Assembly (NCBI GenBank): GCA_007753675.1
Contig: CP036432.1
Span: 6,050,394-6,114,393 of the forward strand
Length of the DNA stretch: 64,000 nt
Source of the DNA: Stieleria magnilauensis
Lineage (GTDB): Bacteria; Planctomycetota; Planctomycetia; Pirellulales; Pirellulaceae
Direction of reading: 5' to 3'
Translations under genes and position numbers: made by a program
The notes under the pieces: generated by a model
Database searches by the model: none
Told to the model about the DNA's origin: nothing
Seen by the model: the letters and a program-made list of their open reading frames with translations, nothing else
Part shown: piece by piece, positions 47,533 to 55,962 of the stretch
Numbering within the stretch: position 1 is the first letter of the stretch
How the letters are laid out: each line of letters begins with the position of its first letter

Positions 47533-47643
47533 CTTTGCAAAGCATGCGGAAAGATTCGCCATGTTTTTCGTCTTCGAGAAATCGCGGCCGTCGTTGCCGT
47601 GTGTGGCCTCGTGAAGTTGCGCGGCCAGGCAGCCGGCCAACGA

Positions 47644-47675
47644 CAAAACGCCCGACCGTGGCCAACGTCGGGCGT
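47644..47675 (-). terminator. Intrinsic terminator before repeat R1
   Basis: A 9-bp perfect stem ACGCCCGAC (47648-47656) and GTCGGGCGT (47667-47675), read leftwards and followed by TTTT at 47647-47644. It ends the transcript of the unit to the right (48803 to 47715) just before the R1 leader starts the next. Confidence 0.65.
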
Positions 47676-47714
47676 GTGTGGCGAAGCGTTCGTTGAGGGT
47701 AGAAAGTGTCGAAG

Positions 47715-47945
47715 CTAAAAAGAGAGTGGGACCAAGACGTGCGCGTTCCGGCCAACAACCGCGAACTCTTCGCCGGCGGTTGTTCGGGCGATGATCATGC
47801 CGCCGCGTCGAACCAAGTGTTCCACCGTGCCGCGTTCAAAGCGGTCACCATTGGCTGTCCGCAGTTCGTATCCCATGTCGGGTTCCGGCGTTGCCGTTTC
47901 CCCTTCAGCAAGGTCCTCGATTTGTCGAACGTCTCCGATAAACAT
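47715..47945 (-). CDS. Unknown small protein (76 aa)
   Basis: Reads MFIGDVRQIEDLAEG, then YELRTANGDRFERGTVEHLVRRGGMIIARTTAGEEFAV; beta-rich, no known family. It is 12 bases after the HARE-HTH gene and probably co-transcribed with it. Two terminator stems lie 40 bases beyond its stop. Confidence 0.55.
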   Translation of the reverse strand: MFIGDVRQIEDLAEGETATPEPDMGYELRTANGDRFERGTVEHLVRRGGMIIARTTAGEEFAVVGRNAHVLVPLSF

Positions 47946-47957
47946 TTCGCCGGCCTC

Positions 47958-48443
47958 CTATGCGCGAACCGTGAATCGGCCGCGATCGGTCTTCACGAAT
48001 CGGCTCTCCTCACCCTTGGCCAAGTCGCGAAGGATCGCGGAGTACAGCGTCGCGTGCGGAGTCTTTCCGCCGGGGCTTTCCCAAAGGTTCTGGTCGACCA
48101 TCGCGGTGATCATTTCTTGCGTGTTCATGGGTTCGCCGGCGGATTCCAAAACCTGCAAGGCGGCTTTGACGCACGAAAGCTTTTTCTCGCCGCCGGTGCT
48201 GGCTTCGGATTTCTTCTTGGCGACACGCTTCTTCGCTCGCGTGGCGGGCTCAGCAGTCGATTCGGCCGTCCGCGCCGGTCCTTGCAAGCGGCCGGCTGTT
48301 TTGATGCGAACCTTTTTGTTGGTCGAAAGGTTGGTCGCGTCCCAGCCGCCCGCGACGTTCTCCGCATCGATCCGCACAACGACTTTCTTGTTCGTCACTT
48401 TGGCGTAGTACTCACCGCCGATCTTTACGTCTGCCTTCTTCAT
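47958..48443 (-). CDS. HARE-HTH (winged-helix) protein
   Basis: A 161-aa protein from ATG 48443 (a longer start at 48482 is possible). The N-terminus has KIGGEYYAKVTNKKVVVRIDAEN, a small beta-domain; a basic Ala/Lys/Arg linker lies near 60-90. The C-terminus (about 90-161) is a HARE-HTH winged helix: VKAALQVLESAGEPMNTQEMITAMVDQNLWESPGGKTPHATLYSAILRDLAKG. The domain is found in RNA polymerase delta and in restriction or chromatin proteins; here a DNA- or RNAP-interacting regulator is likely. Confidence 0.8.
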   Translation of the reverse strand: MKKADVKIGGEYYAKVTNKKVVVRIDAENVAGGWDATNLSTNKKVRIKTAGRLQGPARTAESTAEPATRAKKRVAKKKSEASTGGEKKLSCVKAALQVLESAGEPMNTQEMITAMVDQNLWESPGGKTPHATLYSAILRDLAKGEESRFVKTDRGRFTVRA

Positions 48444-48511
48444 TCGTTTGTCTCCCAATTCGTGTTCATGGTTGGCTGCCATCGTCAGGCCGCGGGAACC
48501 GCCCGCGACGA

Positions 48512-48549
48512 CGCCGGCCCGATTCGTTCGAGGAAAGGGGCCGGCGTTT
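48512..48549. terminator. Long hairpin between island genes
   Basis: A 10-bp perfect stem ACGCCGGCCC with GGGCCGGCGT flanks a loop of about 17 bases. It lies between the 80-aa gene and the HARE-HTH gene. No T-run follows in either direction, so it may act as a pause or processing stem rather than a terminator. Confidence 0.45.
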
Positions 48550-48560
48550 CGGCTTTCGGT

Positions 48561-48803
48561 TCACACCACCCCGCCAAGGTTGCTCTTGCGAAGCAGGTCG
48601 TACATTTGCAGGAAGAGAAAATGCTCGTCGAGCAGCGGGCCGGCGTGGCCACCTTGGTCGGCGTCGGCTTTCTCCAAAGCGTCGGCCAGCGGTTTCAAGT
48701 TGTCGGCAATGCGGTAGTAGCTTTCGCGAATGTCTTGGTAGGTCGCTGGATCAAGTTTTTGCATCGCACTGCGAAGGTCGGCGGTCTTGTTTTCTTTGGC
48801 CAT
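48561..48803 (-). CDS. Unknown small helical protein (80 aa), first gene of island unit 3
   Basis: Starts MAKENKTADLRSAMQKLDPATYQDIRESYYRIADNLKPLADALEKADADQGGHAGPLLDEHFLFLQMYDLLRKS; all-helical, no known family. First gene after repeat R2 (48 bases) and before the HARE-HTH unit. Confidence 0.6.
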   Translation of the reverse strand: MAKENKTADLRSAMQKLDPATYQDIRESYYRIADNLKPLADALEKADADQGGHAGPLLDEHFLFLQMYDLLRKSNLGGVV

Positions 48804-48850
48804 GGTTTTGTCTCCGGTAGAAGGTCGTGGTTCTTGGTTCGCCCCGTCGG

Positions 48851-48894
48851 CGTTAACACACATGAGCCATGCGTTTCGCAGCACAGCAAGCGAA
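48851..48894 (-). repeat. Island leader repeat R2
   Basis: Minus strand TTCGCTTGCTGTG then nine bases then GCATGGCTCATGTGTGTTAAC, near-identical to R1. It ends 48 bases before the start of the 80-aa gene. The same five-codon MAHVC frame with stop is present. Confidence 0.6.
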
Positions 48895-48992
48895 GTCCGA
48901 AAAGAATCTGCCGTCTTTTTGCAGCTTTCGATCGGCCCGCGACGTTCGGCCGAGTTGCCGTCCAATGGGCATGCGGCAAAGCACCCGCAAAC

Positions 48993-49027
48993 GAGAAAAT
49001 GCCGCGACAGGTTGCGAACGTCGCGGC
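48993..49027 (-). terminator. Intrinsic terminator before repeat R2
   Basis: Stem GCCGCGAC (49001-49008) and GTCGCGGC (49020-49027), 8 bp perfect, followed leftwards by ATTTTCTC. It lies 28 bases after the stop of the 69-aa gene and ends that unit. Confidence 0.65.
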
Positions 49028-49054
49028 GTGTCGGGCAGGGAGAACAAGTGCCGA

Positions 49055-49264
49055 TCAGTCTTCGTCCGAAGCGAAGTGCTTTTTCAACTCCGCCAGTTGT
49101 TCACAAAGATGGTTCAAGGATCCGACATGCCCCCAATCGATCGGGAACTCTTCGTTACCCGGTGCCGGCATGTCCTCGACGGTTTCGTGCAGATCCTCCA
49201 GCAAGGTCAAAGCTCGAATGTGCGCGGCTGCATAGGCGTCTTCCATTTTGTCTCGGTTCTTCAT
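49055..49264 (-). CDS. Unknown small acidic protein (69 aa)
   Basis: Helical and acidic (ALTLLEDLHETVEDMPAPGNEEFPIDWGHVGSLNHLCEQLAELKKHFASDED). No known family; second gene of island unit 2. It lies after an 11-bp hairpin. Confidence 0.55.
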   Translation of the reverse strand: MKNRDKMEDAYAAAHIRALTLLEDLHETVEDMPAPGNEEFPIDWGHVGSLNHLCEQLAELKKHFASDED

Positions 49265-49293
49265 TGTTTATTCCTCAGTTCGTGAATAGAAAG

Positions 49294-49321
49294 GCCGGCG
49301 GCGCTCAATCGCGCCGCCGGC
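49294..49321 (-). terminator. Strong hairpin after the 91-aa gene
   Basis: An 11-bp perfect stem GCCGGCGGCGC (49294-49304) with GCGCCGCCGGC (49311-49321) and a 6-base loop, followed leftwards by CCTTTCT. It is a possible partial terminator before the 69-aa gene. Confidence 0.5.
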
Positions 49322-49335
49322 TTGTTGGTTCGCGT

Positions 49336-49611
49336 TTAGCAATCGCGGCAGGTTTCCCATGCCCGCTTGCTGCCGTAGCAGATCTGGCCGCCTTCGACGA
49401 TGTAGACCATCGCGTCCTCGGCGACGTCTTGTTCGTCGGCGAATTCGTGCGGGTCGTCTTCCTCCGCTTCGTTCATCTCCGCGCCGCTGGTAACACCTGC
49501 GATACGATTTTCAAAGGGCCAGTTCTGCTGCGTCATCAATCGCACTTCGCAGTCTTCGCCATGCTCGTCGCGGTACTCTTCAAGCAATCCGATCAGTTCG
49601 CCAAGGGTCAT
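49336..49611 (-). CDS. Unknown acidic protein (91 aa), first gene of island unit 2
   Basis: Starts MTLGELIGLLEEYRDEHGEDCEVRLMTQQNWPFENRIAGVTSGAEMNE, with a very acidic middle and a C-terminal VYIVEGGQICYGSKRAW. The N-terminal pattern resembles small phage proteins of unknown role that begin with TLxxLIxxLE. It lies 41 bases after repeat R3. Confidence 0.6.
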   Translation of the reverse strand: MTLGELIGLLEEYRDEHGEDCEVRLMTQQNWPFENRIAGVTSGAEMNEAEEDDPHEFADEQDVAEDAMVYIVEGGQICYGSKRAWETCRDC

Positions 49612-49651
49612 GTTTGTTTCTCCGTTTGGGTGAATGAAAAACCGTTTTCCG

Positions 49652-49692
49652 ATGACACACATGAGCCATGCGGTTCCAAACACAGCAAGCGA
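49652..49692 (-). repeat. Island leader repeat R3
   Basis: Minus strand TTCGCTTGCTGTG, nine bases, GCATGGCTCATGTGTGTCATC. It differs from R1/R2 only at the edge, so the MAHVC frame runs on rather than stopping. It ends 41 bases before the 91-aa gene. Confidence 0.6.
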
Positions 49693-49847
49693 ATCCAGGC
49701 AGTAATTCGCAGGGTTTTCGCAGGTTTATTGATGCCGCCCGTGTTGCCCACATTCGCCGCGTGTCGCAACATGGCAAAAGCCGCGTCTACCTTTGGACCT
49801 TCCAAAACGTGGCCACCGAGGCCAACGTGTTTGCCACAAAACGGCGA

Positions 49848-49873
49848 AACGCCGCGCTCTAGAGCGCGGCGTT
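49848..49873 (-). terminator. 26-bp perfect palindrome ending unit 1
   Basis: AACGCCGCGCTCT / AGAGCGCGGCGTT is fully self-complementary (13 bp each side). It lies 22 bases after the amidoligase stop, and TTTCGCCGTTTTG follows leftwards, so it is a likely terminator for that gene and the left neighbour of repeat R3. Confidence 0.6.
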
Positions 49874-49895
49874 CAAAGATTCGTAGCGATGGCGT

Positions 49896-50753
49896 TCAAA
49901 TCGCCTGGTCGTATTTGCGGGCCAAGTCAAGAAGCTTCTTTTTGACCGGGCGAAAGTCGCATCCGTTTTCGCCGGTGGTCAGTTCGCCGAATCGTTTGTT
50001 GCGAAGTTCGCCCTTGTACCAACCCTTTGTCCAACCCAACCGGTAGAAGAGCCGGTTCAATTCCGTTTCCCCGTGGCCGGCGTCCGGTCGGTCCCAGCAA
50101 GATTTGGTTCCGGGTTTCTTGGCGTAATCCCATCCTGCACATCGTTTTTGGTTCATCGCAAGTTCGGCCAAGCCCAGGATCATTTGGATGTAGCCGATCA
50201 ATTTGGTTTTGTTGAGCGTTCCGGCGAAGGCCCGGATCTCAATCCGTTGCCGGCCGCGAGCTAGGTGCGTCAGGTTCAAAAGGTGGTAGCGGTCGGCCTC
50301 GCAGCGGGTCTTTGCCGCATCCTTGTTTCCGTAGGTTTTGATTTGCTTAGCCCATTGGTTTCGTTCACGGCGTCGCGTTCCGGTCGATGCGTAGATGGCT
50401 TTTTCATGGTTGGCGATCAAGGAAATCAGTCGTGCCAAGGCCGCCGCATCGCCGTTCCAAGAAATGGTGATGTGCAGCCCGCAGGATTCGTTGACCCGAG
50501 CGCCGCGTTCTTTGATCGCGTCGACCGCGGTCTCGACGTTTTGCAAACCCTCGCGTCCGCGCAGGACCGGCGAAACAAACTCACAAGGTTTGCGGCCGGC
50601 CGGCGTGCGGATGCTGCCGTCGCGTTCCGCTTTCCAACCCGCGGGCAACCAGGAAACCGGAAGGCCATTGTGGTAGCCGCCGATCGGCGTGCGGTCGTGT
50701 CCGGGCATGTGAGTTTCGATTTCGATACCGAAGGCGATGTCGTTGGCGTGCAT
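49896..50753 (-). CDS. Putative amidoligase-family protein
   Basis: A 285-aa protein from ATG 50753. FGIEIETHMPGHDR at the N-terminus and ESCGLHITISWNGD, RYHLLNLTHLARGRQRIEIRAFAGTLN in the middle match the amidoligase / glutamate-cysteine-ligase-like fold (motifs GIEIE, G-H-H and an R-E-R pair). Related proteins are thought to form peptide or isopeptide bonds; the substrate here is unknown. It might modify a phage or host protein or the cell envelope. The gene is the only one in its unit and follows repeat R4. Confidence 0.75.
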   Translation of the reverse strand: MHANDIAFGIEIETHMPGHDRTPIGGYHNGLPVSWLPAGWKAERDGSIRTPAGRKPCEFVSPVLRGREGLQNVETAVDAIKERGARVNESCGLHITISWNGDAAALARLISLIANHEKAIYASTGTRRRERNQWAKQIKTYGNKDAAKTRCEADRYHLLNLTHLARGRQRIEIRAFAGTLNKTKLIGYIQMILGLAELAMNQKRCAGWDYAKKPGTKSCWDRPDAGHGETELNRLFYRLGWTKGWYKGELRNKRFGELTTGENGCDFRPVKKKLLDLARKYDQAI

Positions 50754-50790
50754 GTTTGTGTCTCCGAAAAGCATGGAATTCGTTTTGCGC

Positions 50791-50832
50791 TGACACACAT
50801 GAGCCATGCGTTTTGAGACACCTCAAGCGAAG
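50791..50832 (-). repeat. Island leader repeat R4
   Basis: Minus strand TTCGCTTG-AGGTG, nine bases, GCATGGCTCATGTGTGTCAGC. It is the most diverged copy at the CTTGCTG hexamer, but the second block is unchanged. It ends 38 bases before the amidoligase start. The 250 bases between R4 and the next gene hold no other coding sequence. Confidence 0.6.
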
Positions 50833-51001
50833 TTTGAAAGTAATGTTCCAGTAATTCGCAGCTTTCTTTTCGCGCCCACAGGCGGCCAGTTTTGGCCCCA
50901 CGTCGCCGCCGAAAACATGCGGCCACTGACCGCAAACATGCACATGATCGCGACAGTCGCCGACGTGTTAGCGCAGTCGCAATTCCCCCACGGAGCCCGC
51001 C

Positions 51002-51208
51002 ATGGAAGGCAGTAACGAAGAACTGAACCCGAATGCGATGACCGCCGAACAAATGGCCGCGATGTTCTCCAAGTTGCGCCGGCGAAAGGTCCCAGTTGCC
51101 GAGTTTGAAGCCGATATCGAGGCCGGCGCTCCGACCAACGGTGCCGGCCGCTTGAACCTATTGACCTACACCGCATGGATGCTGAAGGAGGCCGGCCGTG
51201 GCGAATGA
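51002..51208 (+). CDS. Small helical protein just before the terminase
   Basis: A 68-aa protein (AEQMAAMFSKLRRRKVPVAEFEADIEAGAPTNGAGRLNLLTYTAWMLKEAG). Its stop overlaps the GTG start of the terminase by 11 bases. By place it could be a small terminase-like or packaging accessory protein, but it is too short and unfamiliar to be named. Confidence 0.6.
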   Translation: MEGSNEELNPNAMTAEQMAAMFSKLRRRKVPVAEFEADIEAGAPTNGAGRLNLLTYTAWMLKEAGRGE

Positions 51209-53465
51209 CCCACGCAAATTGAAGCCGAGCGAGTGCTGCCGGCTACTCAACTCGACTCCGCTCGGCACCGTGATCAACGAACGGCAGTTGCATCGCCATC
51301 GAGTCGAAGCGGGTAATCGCATCGGAGATGGCCGGCATGTCGATCTATTGGCGTATGCAGATTGGCTCCATGAGAAACGGCACACACCGAAACCGGCTTC
51401 CGATGTCGATCCGTATGCAAAGCTCAAGGAGAGCGCCCGAGCGCGAAATGCCGCCATCGCTTTGGCAGGTCGCGATATCGGAGAGTTACCAGCAGTCGAG
51501 ATTCCCGAACGCAAGGCCAAGGCAGCCGGTTCATTCCGAGCGTTCTGCGAAGCCTACTTTCGCTTGACCTTTCATCTTGAGTGGTCGCCGGACCACTTGA
51601 AGGTGATCAACAAGATTGAAGAAGCCGTCATTCGTGGCGGTCTCTTCTCGCTCGCCATGGCTCGTGGATCCGGCAAGAGCTCACTCGCCGAAGTCGCCTG
51701 CATCTGGGCGGTACTCAATGGCTATCGCGACTTCGTTTGTTTGATCGGCAGCGATGAAGGTCACGCCTGCGACATGCTCGATTCGATCAAAACCGAACTC
51801 GACAGCAACGAGCTGCTTGCCGCCGACTACCCGGAAGTCTGTTTCCCCATCCAGGCCCTCGACGGAATCGCCAACCGTGCAAACGGACAACTGTTCGGGG
51901 GTCGAAGAACGCAAATCGGATGGACCGCCAAGGAAATCGTCTTGCCAACGATCGCCGGCAGCAAAGCCAGCGGCGCGATCATCAAGGTTGCCGGTCTCAC
52001 CGGTCGCATCCGCGGCATGAAATTCAAACGGCCTGATGGCAAGACGGTCCGGCCGTCGTTGGTGGTGCTGGATGACCCGCAGACGGATGAGTCCGCTCGA
52101 TCTCTATCGCAATGCGCCAACCGCGAAGCGATCCTCGCCGGTGCGGTCCTCGGACTGGCAGGCCCAGGCAAAAAAATCTCTGGCATCATGCCTTGTACCG
52201 TCATTCGCCCGGGAGACATGGCCGACAACATTCTCAATCGCGACCTCCACCCGGAATGGAACGGCGAACGGACACGTATGGTTAACGCGTTTCCGACCAA
52301 CGAGACGCTCTGGCAACGTTACGCCGAGATCCGAGCGGAAGGGTTGCGGGCCGGCGATGGCGGAGCAGCCGGCACTGAGTTCTATCGCCTGAACCGTGAA
52401 GCCATGGACGTCGGCGCAGATGTCTCGTGGAAGGAGCGATTCAACCACGACGAGCTATCCGCGATCCAACACGCGATGAACTTGAGGCTTCAAGACGAAG
52501 CCGCCTTCTTCGCCGAATACCAGAATGAACCGCTGCCGGAAGAGACCGTCGGTGCCGATCAACTGAGCGCCGACCAAGTCGCTGCCAAGATCAACAATCT
52601 GCCTCGACGCCGAGTTCCGATCGCCGGTAACCATCTAACTGCGTTCATCGACGTCCAAGGCAAACTTTTGTTCTACGTCGTCGCCGCCTGGGAAGACGAC
52701 TTCACCGGCTATGTTGTTGATTACGGAACCTATCCCGATCAACAGCGAACCTACTTCACGCTTCGCGACGCTCGGCACACCTTGGCTACGGCCGCCGAGG
52801 GCACCGGACTCGAAGGCAGTATCTATGCTGGCCTTGAATCTTTGACGGAGGAGCTACTCGGTCGCGAGTGGCAACGCGACGACGGTGCAGCGATGAAGAT
52901 CGGTCGCTGCTTGATTGATGCCAACTGGGGCCACTCGACCAACGTCGTCTACCAATTCTGCCGGCAAAGCTCCCACGCCTCGATCCTGTTGCCATCGCAC
53001 GGGCGATTCGTGGGCGCCTCATCCAATCCATTTAGCGAATACAAACGCCGGCCAGGTGATCGCGTCGGACTCAACTGGCGTGTTCCAACCATCCACGGCA
53101 AACGAGCCATCCGCCATGTGATCTACGACACCAATTGGTGGAAGTCATTCACGCACGCGCGACTCGCAGTAGCGATGGGCGACCGAGGCTGCCTCTCCAT
53201 CTTCGGCGACCGCCCAGATCAGCACCGCATGTTCGCCGAACAAGTTACCGCTGAATACTACATCCGCACCGAGGGCCGCGGCCGAACCGTTGACGAATGG
53301 AAAGCCCGTCCCGAACAACCCGACAACCACTGGCTTGACTGCTTGGTGGGGTCGGCCGTTGCCGCGTCGATGCAGGGTGCATTGCTTTTCGGAACCGATC
53401 TTCCTGGGCAGCGACATGGCAAACGCGTCAGCTTCCGCGAGTTGCAGCAGAAGCGACGGAACTAG
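51198..53465 (+). CDS. Phage terminase large subunit
   Basis: A 755-aa protein, long because of an extra N-terminal HTH-like segment of about 95 residues (KPSECCRLLNSTPLG). The ATPase part has Walker A ARGSGKSS (Lys160), a Walker-B-like LVVLDDP near 290, and the C-terminal nuclease part has FIDVQGKL near 480 and IDANWG near 573. Terminase pumps DNA into the prohead and cuts it. The start is GTG after GGAGG. It converges with the DUF4198 gene at 53468. Confidence 0.88.
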   Translation: MANDPRKLKPSECCRLLNSTPLGTVINERQLHRHRVEAGNRIGDGRHVDLLAYADWLHEKRHTPKPASDVDPYAKLKESARARNAAIALAGRDIGELPAVEIPERKAKAAGSFRAFCEAYFRLTFHLEWSPDHLKVINKIEEAVIRGGLFSLAMARGSGKSSLAEVACIWAVLNGYRDFVCLIGSDEGHACDMLDSIKTELDSNELLAADYPEVCFPIQALDGIANRANGQLFGGRRTQIGWTAKEIVLPTIAGSKASGAIIKVAGLTGRIRGMKFKRPDGKTVRPSLVVLDDPQTDESARSLSQCANREAILAGAVLGLAGPGKKISGIMPCTVIRPGDMADNILNRDLHPEWNGERTRMVNAFPTNETLWQRYAEIRAEGLRAGDGGAAGTEFYRLNREAMDVGADVSWKERFNHDELSAIQHAMNLRLQDEAAFFAEYQNEPLPEETVGADQLSADQVAAKINNLPRRRVPIAGNHLTAFIDVQGKLLFYVVAAWEDDFTGYVVDYGTYPDQQRTYFTLRDARHTLATAAEGTGLEGSIYAGLESLTEELLGREWQRDDGAAMKIGRCLIDANWGHSTNVVYQFCRQSSHASILLPSHGRFVGASSNPFSEYKRRPGDRVGLNWRVPTIHGKRAIRHVIYDTNWWKSFTHARLAVAMGDRGCLSIFGDRPDQHRMFAEQVTAEYYIRTEGRGRTVDEWKARPEQPDNHWLDCLVGSAVAASMQGALLFGTDLPGQRHGKRVSFRELQQKRRN

Positions 53466-53467
53466 AG

Positions 53468-54199
53468 TTATTCGTTGTTCGCCTCACTAGAATCGAACGG
53501 CATCACGAGCGTAATATTGTGATGGATCGCTTCGTAGGCTTCACCGTCTTCGCTGCCCGGCGTGGCAAACTCGACTGAGCTTCTTAGGGTTAATGATCCC
53601 TTGCTCGGGCGTTTCAGTTCTATCCTGCCATCAGCGTCGGTCTTCACGTTTTCTCTGAGGCCGTCTGGCCCTCGAACAAAGACCATGCGATCGGCAACTG
53701 GCTCACCCTTCCACAGCAGACTGAACTCGATTTGTCCGCCATGGTCGTGTGGAACCAAGTCAAGATCCATTTGCTCGGCACGTCCCAATTCGTGCATCGC
53801 GTCATGAGACTCGACACTCAGATTCCGCGCGTAGTAGTGAAGCAAGACTTTCTTCGTACCGTACTCATAGACACCAAACTTGCCGTACGCATCGACGCTG
53901 TACTCCTTTGACTCTGGCAGAGCGACTCGCATCCAGCGGTTGTCTCCAGCTTTCACTTCTTCCGCCTTGATCGGTTTGGGTGCAGGTTTCTCGACAGTAC
54001 GAATCCAAACATCACTCGTACCCAAAAAATGATCCAAGTAATGTCCGTCGCCGGCTTTTGGAGCCTCCTCGAAATAGATGTTCGTCCCTTTTGTCCCAGA
54101 ATCTCGGTCCACGGAGATCCAAAGGTAATGAGCGTTCGCTGTCGCAGCGATGCAAACGCCGGCGAGTAGAAAAGCGAAGGGAGTCTTCAATGATTTCAT
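53468..54199 (-). CDS. Secreted DUF4198-type protein (cargo)
   Basis: A 243-aa protein with a signal peptide (1-23, ending ATANAH). It starts with the family strand HYLWISVDRD, and has GKFGVYEYGTKKVLLHYYARN and GEPVADRMVFVRG. DUF4198 proteins are bacterial periplasmic proteins related to metal-uptake subunits. It is not a phage protein. Placed between terminase and portal, it is cargo on the reverse strand. It may bind a metal; no ligand residues are certain. Confidence 0.75.
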   Translation of the reverse strand: MKSLKTPFAFLLAGVCIAATANAHYLWISVDRDSGTKGTNIYFEEAPKAGDGHYLDHFLGTSDVWIRTVEKPAPKPIKAEEVKAGDNRWMRVALPESKEYSVDAYGKFGVYEYGTKKVLLHYYARNLSVESHDAMHELGRAEQMDLDLVPHDHGGQIEFSLLWKGEPVADRMVFVRGPDGLRENVKTDADGRIELKRPSKGSLTLRSSVEFATPGSEDGEAYEAIHHNITLVMPFDSSEANNE

Positions 54200-54334
54200 T
54201 GGGTCGCTTCTATGAGTTGATTTCGAGTTTTGACGAAATGACAGTTCGGTTCAGCTGATGATTATAAATCAAATTGAGATCGCATCGGCTAAACGCAAGG
54301 CATCGACCGAGTTTTCGCATGGAACCTATTGCTT

Positions 54335-54625
54335 CTAGCCGACAACACTATCGATCTTGTCCTGCATCGATTGCTCGCGATCCGTGCGTGTACCGACTTT
54401 GACGGTGGTCGTGATCCGAGGTGCGCCCATTGCGTGTACGCGTTCGTGGCAAAGCTTGATCGCGGCGAATACATCGTCCCAATCGCCTTCGATGTTGGTT
54501 CCGTACGCATGGAGTTGGTGCTCCAGTCCTGCTTCGTGAAGCACCTTCTGGCATTCAGCGACGTACTTGCTCACTGAAACGCCGACTCCCATGGGAACGA
54601 CGCATAAATCGACAATGACTTTCAT
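54335..54625 (-). CDS. MTH1187/YkoF-type thiamine-binding-like protein (cargo)
   Basis: A 96-aa protein starting MKVIVDLCVVPMGVGVSVSKYVAECQKVLHEAG, then LHAYGTNIEGDWDDVFAAIKLCHERVHAMGAPRITTTVKVGTRTD. This is the MTH1187 family of ferredoxin-like folds, some of which bind thiamine or related compounds. The gene reads leftwards with DUF4198. It is metabolic cargo, not a structural phage gene. Confidence 0.85.
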   Translation of the reverse strand: MKVIVDLCVVPMGVGVSVSKYVAECQKVLHEAGLEHQLHAYGTNIEGDWDDVFAAIKLCHERVHAMGAPRITTTVKVGTRTDREQSMQDKIDSVVG

Positions 54626-54775
54626 TCTTGCTAACTCGATGTTGGTTTGGATGAGGCGATGTTGCTCCGCTAAACTACTCCCGACTTCGGCCGCGACCGG
54701 TCGTCCGAAGCGGTCGCGAACTTTGCCCTTCAATTTCGTGTCGTGACGGTTTGACCTATTGATTGAGGAGTGGCG

Positions 54776-55921
54776 ATGACGTCAGACGACGAAGAGATCA
54801 AAGAAGAGGACCGGGAACCCGGCCCCGAAGTGACGACCAACCTGTTTCGCAAGTGGCAAAAAGCTCGACGGGGTTCCATTGTAGCCGAGGATATGTCCAA
54901 TCCCGTCTGGGCTTGGTTGTTTCGAGGTCGCGTAGATCCCTACCACGCAAACGAACGTTTCAAATCACGGCTGGGAAAAATACTCGGCAGCGTCGATTTT
55001 CCGGATGAACCTCGCTGGGCTGGGTGTCGAATGGGGCAATCGCGAACCGAACTCGCCGACGGTCGAGTGTTTTGGATCGCCGGAGAGCACGAGGACTACT
55101 ACGATCCAGATTTCTTCATCTACAACGATGTCATCATCGAGCACGGGGACGGTGCCGTACAGATCCTCGGCTATCCTGAAGAAGCTTTCCGCCCGACTGA
55201 CTTTCACACGGCGACGTCAATCAACCGTGGAAAAGAGATCTTGCTCATCGGAAGTATCGGCTATCCCGACGATCGCGAAGTGGGACGAACCCAGGTCTAC
55301 TCCCTCAATACGGACACGCTTGCGATTGAGGAGATTTCCACCAGGGGCAACCCTCCAGGATGGATCAGCAAACACAATGCACAATTGAACGAAGATGCGT
55401 CAGCGATTGTGGTGTCTGGCGGAGACTTGTTGACCGAAGATGGCTTCCTTGAGAATATCGATGACTGGTCATTGTCACTGGCCGACTTCTCCTGGACTCG
55501 ATTGACGATCCGAAAATGGACTCGGTTTCAAGTTGCTCGTTGCGATCAAGCGAGCCTGCATCTGTGGAGCTATGAAATGCGGAAGTTCTCACTTGATCAT
55601 CCAGGTGCAGGTTTTGACCGCGAGGATGACTTGGCGGATGAGATCGGTACAGAGCCAAACATGGATGCTTACGAATCCCTTTACCGACCGCAAATGACGC
55701 ACACGTCGTTGGATCCCCAAGACGAATGCGACGAGGATTGGCGGACTAAGAGAATCGATGTGGAGGGCGTGCAAGTGCGCTACGTCGACAATATGGATCA
55801 TGTCACAGTGACTATTGAAGGGAATTTAGCCCCAACAGTCGTCGAAGAACTTGCAGAAGATCTGCATGCGAAGCTCGCACTCGTCGAGAATGCAGAATGC
55901 CGGATCAAATGGATTGAATAG
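54776..55921 (+). CDS. Unknown propeller-like cytosolic protein (cargo)
   Basis: The ATG at 54776 follows GAGGAG and gives 381 residues. The sequence has Kelch/propeller-like strands (DVIIEHGDGAVQILGYPEEAF, KEILLIGSIGYPDDREVGRTQVYSLNTDTLAIEEISTRG). An acidic C-terminus holds a small domain, VTVTIEGNLAPTVVEELAEDLHAKLA. No signal peptide. Family not recognised. It lies 140 bases from the thiamine-binding-like gene and runs toward the FKBP gene, so the two may share a promoter. Confidence 0.65.
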   Translation: MTSDDEEIKEEDREPGPEVTTNLFRKWQKARRGSIVAEDMSNPVWAWLFRGRVDPYHANERFKSRLGKILGSVDFPDEPRWAGCRMGQSRTELADGRVFWIAGEHEDYYDPDFFIYNDVIIEHGDGAVQILGYPEEAFRPTDFHTATSINRGKEILLIGSIGYPDDREVGRTQVYSLNTDTLAIEEISTRGNPPGWISKHNAQLNEDASAIVVSGGDLLTEDGFLENIDDWSLSLADFSWTRLTIRKWTRFQVARCDQASLHLWSYEMRKFSLDHPGAGFDREDDLADEIGTEPNMDAYESLYRPQMTHTSLDPQDECDEDWRTKRIDVEGVQVRYVDNMDHVTVTIEGNLAPTVVEELAEDLHAKLALVENAECRIKWIE

Positions 55922-55962
55922 GCGATCGAGCACAAGTTCGTGATCGAACGGAGCACTGACCA

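Noticed and set aside
47706-50046. Two long forward frames across the reverse-strand island
   Set aside because: They cross conserved small genes (HARE-HTH), the terminators and the leader repeats, and read as low-complexity arginine-rich sequence.
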